Below are positions 61,416 through 64,000 of a DNA stretch of 64,000 bases, piece after piece. Position numbers and translations under genes: made by a program. Source of the DNA: Myxococcales bacterium (GTDB lineage: Bacteria; Myxococcota_A; Polyangia; Haliangiales; Haliangiaceae); the NCBI GenBank assembly GCA_016720595.1, contig JADKKI010000023.1:124001-188000 (forward strand), written 5' to 3'. The notes under the pieces were generated by a model. The model saw only the letters and a list, made by a program, of their open reading frames with translations. It ran no database searches and had not been told where the DNA came from. Within the stretch, counting starts at the first letter, position 1; every line of letters begins with the position of its first letter.

Positions 61416-61781
61416 CGCACTCTGTCGAACGGCGCCGGCGACCTCGGCGCGGACTGCGTCCATGTCGAGGGCCTCGATCTGCGCGATGAGCTTGTCGAGT
61501 GCTGCACCAGGGAGTGCGCCGGCCTGCGAGAACAACAACACGCCATCGCGGAACGCCATCAGCGTCGGGATCGCGCGAATGCCGAGCTCGCCGGCCAAGC
61601 CCTGCTGCGCTTCGGTATCGACCTTCGCGAACGCCACGCCAGGATGACGCTCCGCCGCCGCTGCGAAGACCGGCGCGAATGCGCGGCACGGGCCGCACCA
61701 GCTGGCCCACAGATCAACCAGGACGATGCCTTGCGCAATAGCGGATTCGAACGTGCCTGCACTCAGTTCCTTGATCGCCAT
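61404..61781 (-). CDS. thioredoxin
   Basis: A 125-residue cytosolic thioredoxin from ATG 61781. The active site is WCGPC (Cys29 and Cys32), with the cis-Pro loop in IRAIPTLMAFRDG. The length is slightly above the usual ~108 because of a C-terminal tail (AEVAGAVRQSAGAR). An upstream start at 61913 would add a low-complexity extension and is unlikely. It reduces disulphides with NADPH via thioredoxin reductase, which is not nearby. Confidence 0.92.
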   Translation of the reverse strand: MAIKELSAGTFESAIAQGIVLVDLWASWCGPCRAFAPVFAAAAERHPGVAFAKVDTEAQQGLAGELGIRAIPTLMAFRDGVLLFSQAGALPGAALDKLIAQIEALDMDAVRAEVAGAVRQSAGAR

Positions 61782-61939
61782 ACCGTGCCTCCATGCGGTG
61801 AGAGCCAGTGGAACGACGGAGGGTTCCGGCGCCGGCGTGGCGCTCGCTCTCGACGAAAGACCGCCTGCGACGTCGCACACATCGGTACTGGCGCGAACCG
61901 TTGCTGCGATCACCGGCTCTCACCGGTAGGAGGTTTTCA

Positions 61940-62530
61940 ATGAAGTGGACCACGTTGCCGTTGCTCGCGTTGGTCGGTGTGGGCTGTACCGACACGGATC
62001 CGCCAAGCGTCTCGCCCTTGTCCTCGGAAGAGATCGCGGGGCTACGGTTCTCCCGCGAGGAGGAGAAGCTTGCCCGGGACGTGTACGGCGACCTGACGGC
62101 GAGCGGCCCGATCTTCAGCAACATCCAGACGAGCGAGCAGCGTCACTTCGACGCGATTGGAGGTTTGCTCGTGGCCTATGGTCTCGACAACCCGGCGGAG
62201 CGGCTCACCGCGGGTGAGTTCAAGGATCCGGAGCTCGCAGCGCTCTACCAGGACCTCGTGCAGCGGGGTGCTCCAGGCGGGCTGAGCGCGCTCGGGGTTG
62301 GCTGCACGATCGAGGAGCTCGACCTGCACGACCTCGCGACCGCACAGATGACGGTTGCGCACCCCGACCTCGAGACGGTCTACGACAACCTGGCGCTTGG
62401 ATCCCGCAACCACCTGCGCGCCTTCTATGGCAATCTGACTGCCGGCGGCGGTAGTTACACGCCGATCTGGCTCGATCAGGCGACGTTCGACGCGATCGTG
62501 ACCACCCCCAAGGAACAGGGCGGCAACTGA
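61940..62530 (+). CDS. DUF2202 ferritin-like lipoprotein
   Basis: A 196-residue lipoprotein from ATG 61940 with a GTAGGAGG ribosome-binding site. After the anchor (ALVGVGCTDT), the four-helix DUF2202 pattern appears: LRFSREEEKLARDVYGDL, IQTSEQRHFDAIGGLL, YGLDNPAERLTAGEF, then LGVGCTIEELDLHDL and GSRNHLRAFYGNL. The Glu/His residues in EEEKLARDVY and EQRHFDAI are the expected metal ligands. It is probably a periplasmic metal-binding or oxidation-related protein. Confidence 0.85.
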   Translation: MKWTTLPLLALVGVGCTDTDPPSVSPLSSEEIAGLRFSREEEKLARDVYGDLTASGPIFSNIQTSEQRHFDAIGGLLVAYGLDNPAERLTAGEFKDPELAALYQDLVQRGAPGGLSALGVGCTIEELDLHDLATAQMTVAHPDLETVYDNLALGSRNHLRAFYGNLTAGGGSYTPIWLDQATFDAIVTTPKEQGGN

Positions 62531-62671
62531 CCGGTCGCGACGTCCGGCACGCGGTAGCCTCGCGTACGTGGTCCTCAAACCACTCGCCGAGTCGGTTCTT
62601 CTCGGCGTGTTCCTGGACGGCGAGCCGTAGCACCAAGTCGCGCGAATCGCCGACGTGTTCGAACCTTCTGT

Positions 62672-62818
62672 TCACCCGTGGGACTTCCAGATCATCCTCA
62701 ACATACGAATATTGACGCGCATGAACCGATAGGCCTGATATGGAAAGAACGTCCGCAGGAACAGCATCCACCGGGATGGCTTCATCGTGAACTTCGCGAG
62801 CTGGGTTTGGGGCGGCAT
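62672..62818 (-). CDS. small basic protein next to SQR-like gene
   Basis: A 48-residue protein (MPPQTQLAKFTMKPSRWMLF ... FMRVNIRMLRMIWKSHG) from ATG 62818. The middle is amphipathic and aromatic, the ends basic, so it may lie on the membrane surface. It starts 14 bp after the flavoprotein gene on the same strand. The position suggests a small partner of that enzyme. Confidence 0.5.
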   Translation of the reverse strand: MPPQTQLAKFTMKPSRWMLFLRTFFPYQAYRFMRVNIRMLRMIWKSHG

Positions 62819-62832
62819 CGAGGTGTCCTTCA

Positions 62833-64000
62833 CTATTCGGGGATCAGCCACCAGCCAAGACGGGCCTTCGCCTTGTACAGGAACATCGTGTGAAGGATCG
62901 CCTTGATCCAGTGTCCCGCTGACCCGATCTCGCCTGTGGTGTAGCGAAGGTCGCGGCCGGTCTCGGGGAAACGCGTGTAGTCGGGCACGACCGGGTACAT
63001 CGTCATCGACGCCGCAGTCCCTCGCCAGAAGCTCGCACCGGCCGAGGCAACGCAGGCCGCACCCATCGAAGCGAGCGACGCGGTATGGGTTGGCTCGGTG
63101 GCACCTCGCTCGATCATGTCGACGATACTGAGGGCGACGGTGCGCCCCATGACACCCGACGGCATGCCGGTCCGGGGCGGGGCGGGCGCGATCATCGTTC
63201 CGGTCTTCGATGTGCGCGGTCGCGAGATCGCGTGAGGTGGCGCGAACGCGATGCCGGCCGCAAACACGTTGGCGTGGCGCGGAGACTGGTACGTCGATGG
63301 CCAATCCGCGGCGCGCCACGCTTCGTACGGCTTCGCGGTGTAGTCGGCGTCGACCTTCATGAACCCGCTCGGTGCGAACAGCTCCCCGGTGATGTCGGCG
63401 CCGGCGTGATCGAACGCGCGGATCTGGGCACCGCGAAACGGTGGCAATAGCATCGCGAAATCAAAGGCCAGCGAGGACATCTCGCCGTCGAGGGTCTCGT
63501 AGTGAATGACTCCGGCCTCGACAGACTTCACGGCCGCGCCCACGATCCATTCGATGCCGCGCTCGGCGAATAGCGACTCGGCAAACAGCTTGCCGGGAAC
63601 CACGAAGCCCCCGGCCTTCAGCTGCATGCCGTCGACGCCGAAGTCACCGAGCTCGGCCTCGTTCGTGAGGAACACGATCCGAGCGCGGTCGCGCACGCCG
63701 GCCTTGCGCAGCTCGAATTCGACGTTGAAGACGTACTCGAACGCCGCGCCCTGGCAGGTGCAGGTCCCGTGACCGGTGCCGATCACGAACGTCAGGTTCG
63801 CGCCGGCGCGCATGCGCTCGGTCGCCTCCGCGAGCCGCTGGGCAGTGTTGAGCGCGTGGTCGGCGGTGCAGACCGAGAGGCTGTGACTGTCGGGGCCGAG
63901 CCCGGGCGTCGCGGCGAAATCGAGCCGGGGGCCGGTCGCGTTGATCAAGAAGTCGTAGGACAGATCCTCGCGCACGCCTTGGCGCTCGGGATCGCTGCGT
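62833..64000 (-). CDS. sulfide:quinone reductase-like FAD protein (5' end outside window)
   Basis: The visible ~389 residues are the C-terminal part of an NAD(P)/FAD-dependent oxidoreductase. YDFLINATGPRLDFAATPGLG is the FAD/NAD-side motif. A Cys-rich segment (GTCTCQGAAFEYVFNVEFELR) and the closing AGIAFAPPH ... GMPSGVMGRTVALSIVD are as in SQR-type quinone reductases. It ends in a membrane-surface amphipathic tail (HWIKAILHTMFLYKAKARLG). It oxidises sulfide or a related donor and passes electrons to quinone. The frame remains open to the right edge, so the start is missing. Confidence 0.8.
   Translation of the reverse strand, partial: RSDPERQGVREDLSYDFLINATGPRLDFAATPGLGPDSHSLSVCTADHALNTAQRLAEATERMRAGANLTFVIGTGHGTCTCQGAAFEYVFNVEFELRKAGVRDRARIVFLTNEAELGDFGVDGMQLKAGGFVVPGKLFAESLFAERGIEWIVGAAVKSVEAGVIHYETLDGEMSSLAFDFAMLLPPFRGAQIRAFDHAGADITGELFAPSGFMKVDADYTAKPYEAWRAADWPSTYQSPRHANVFAAGIAFAPPHAISRPRTSKTGTMIAPAPPRTGMPSGVMGRTVALSIVDMIERGATEPTHTASLASMGAACVASAGASFWRGTAASMTMYPVVPDYTRFPETGRDLRYTTGEIGSAGHWIKAILHTMFLYKAKARLGWWLIPE

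Overview
The window is high-GC DNA with strong G/C third-position bias. It carries many small lipoproteins, eukaryotic-type Ser/Thr kinases, a sigma-54 response regulator, ECF-type sigma factors and partner-switch regulators. Together these point to a Myxococcota (Polyangia / Kofleriaceae-Haliangiales-like) genome. Homopolymer artefacts at two places suggest a draft or metagenome-derived assembly.

Layout. 1-8.9 kb is ordinary chromosome: the 3' end of an unknown gene, a TPR histidine kinase translationally coupled to a sigma-54 activator, a charged-repeat lipoprotein, a PspA homologue with a coupled partner, an ECF sigma factor followed by a single-TM protein with a TonB/AgmX-like C-terminus, and a double-hotdog MaoC dehydratase. 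8.9-11.4 kb is not credible DNA: it is graded homopolymer sequence and probably a false join. 11.4-30.5 kb is again core-like: an orphan SctJ-like lipoprotein, a MutH-family nuclease overlapping an RNA methyltransferase, an anti-sigma/STAS pair, glycine dehydrogenase, a kinase with a PspB-like N-terminus, a double-glycine-leader muralytic peptide, a frameshifted cyclopropane synthase, a TerB-like protein, a cytochrome c, an M48 peptidase, and several lipoproteins and small enzymes.

30.5-48.1 kb is an accessory region rich in remnants: NorB and CIA30 fragments, a DUF3494 ice-binding-like protein, a penicillin-acylase/Gly-rich chimera, a poly-G join that truncates a gene, and a complete 2.8 kb IS5-type transposon. 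That transposon carries a DDE transposase plus a divergent large TnpB-like RuvC nuclease. Also here are 121-bp repeats, a small family of terminally inverted (MITE-like) repeats, and a decayed copy of a three-gene module. 48.1-56.3 kb holds a large TPR Ser/Thr kinase divergent from a sigma-like regulator, a secreted Fn3/InlB-like protein and an M19-like dipeptidase. 56.3-60.3 kb is the intact copy of the three-gene module (DUF3396-like protein, Methyltransf_32-type methyltransferase, lipoprotein), with an NTF2-like gene inserted. 60.3-64 kb holds lipoproteins, thioredoxin, a DUF2202 protein and the 3' part of a sulfide:quinone-reductase-like flavoprotein with a small downstream partner.

The strongest leads are the TnpB-bearing IS5 element whose two genes both borrow their stop codons from the CTAG target, the GG-leader lysozyme-like peptide, the PspB-kinase fusion, the MutH homologue outside its usual clade, and the duplicated three-gene module with its mobile repeats. 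I saw no tRNA, rRNA or CRISPR array.
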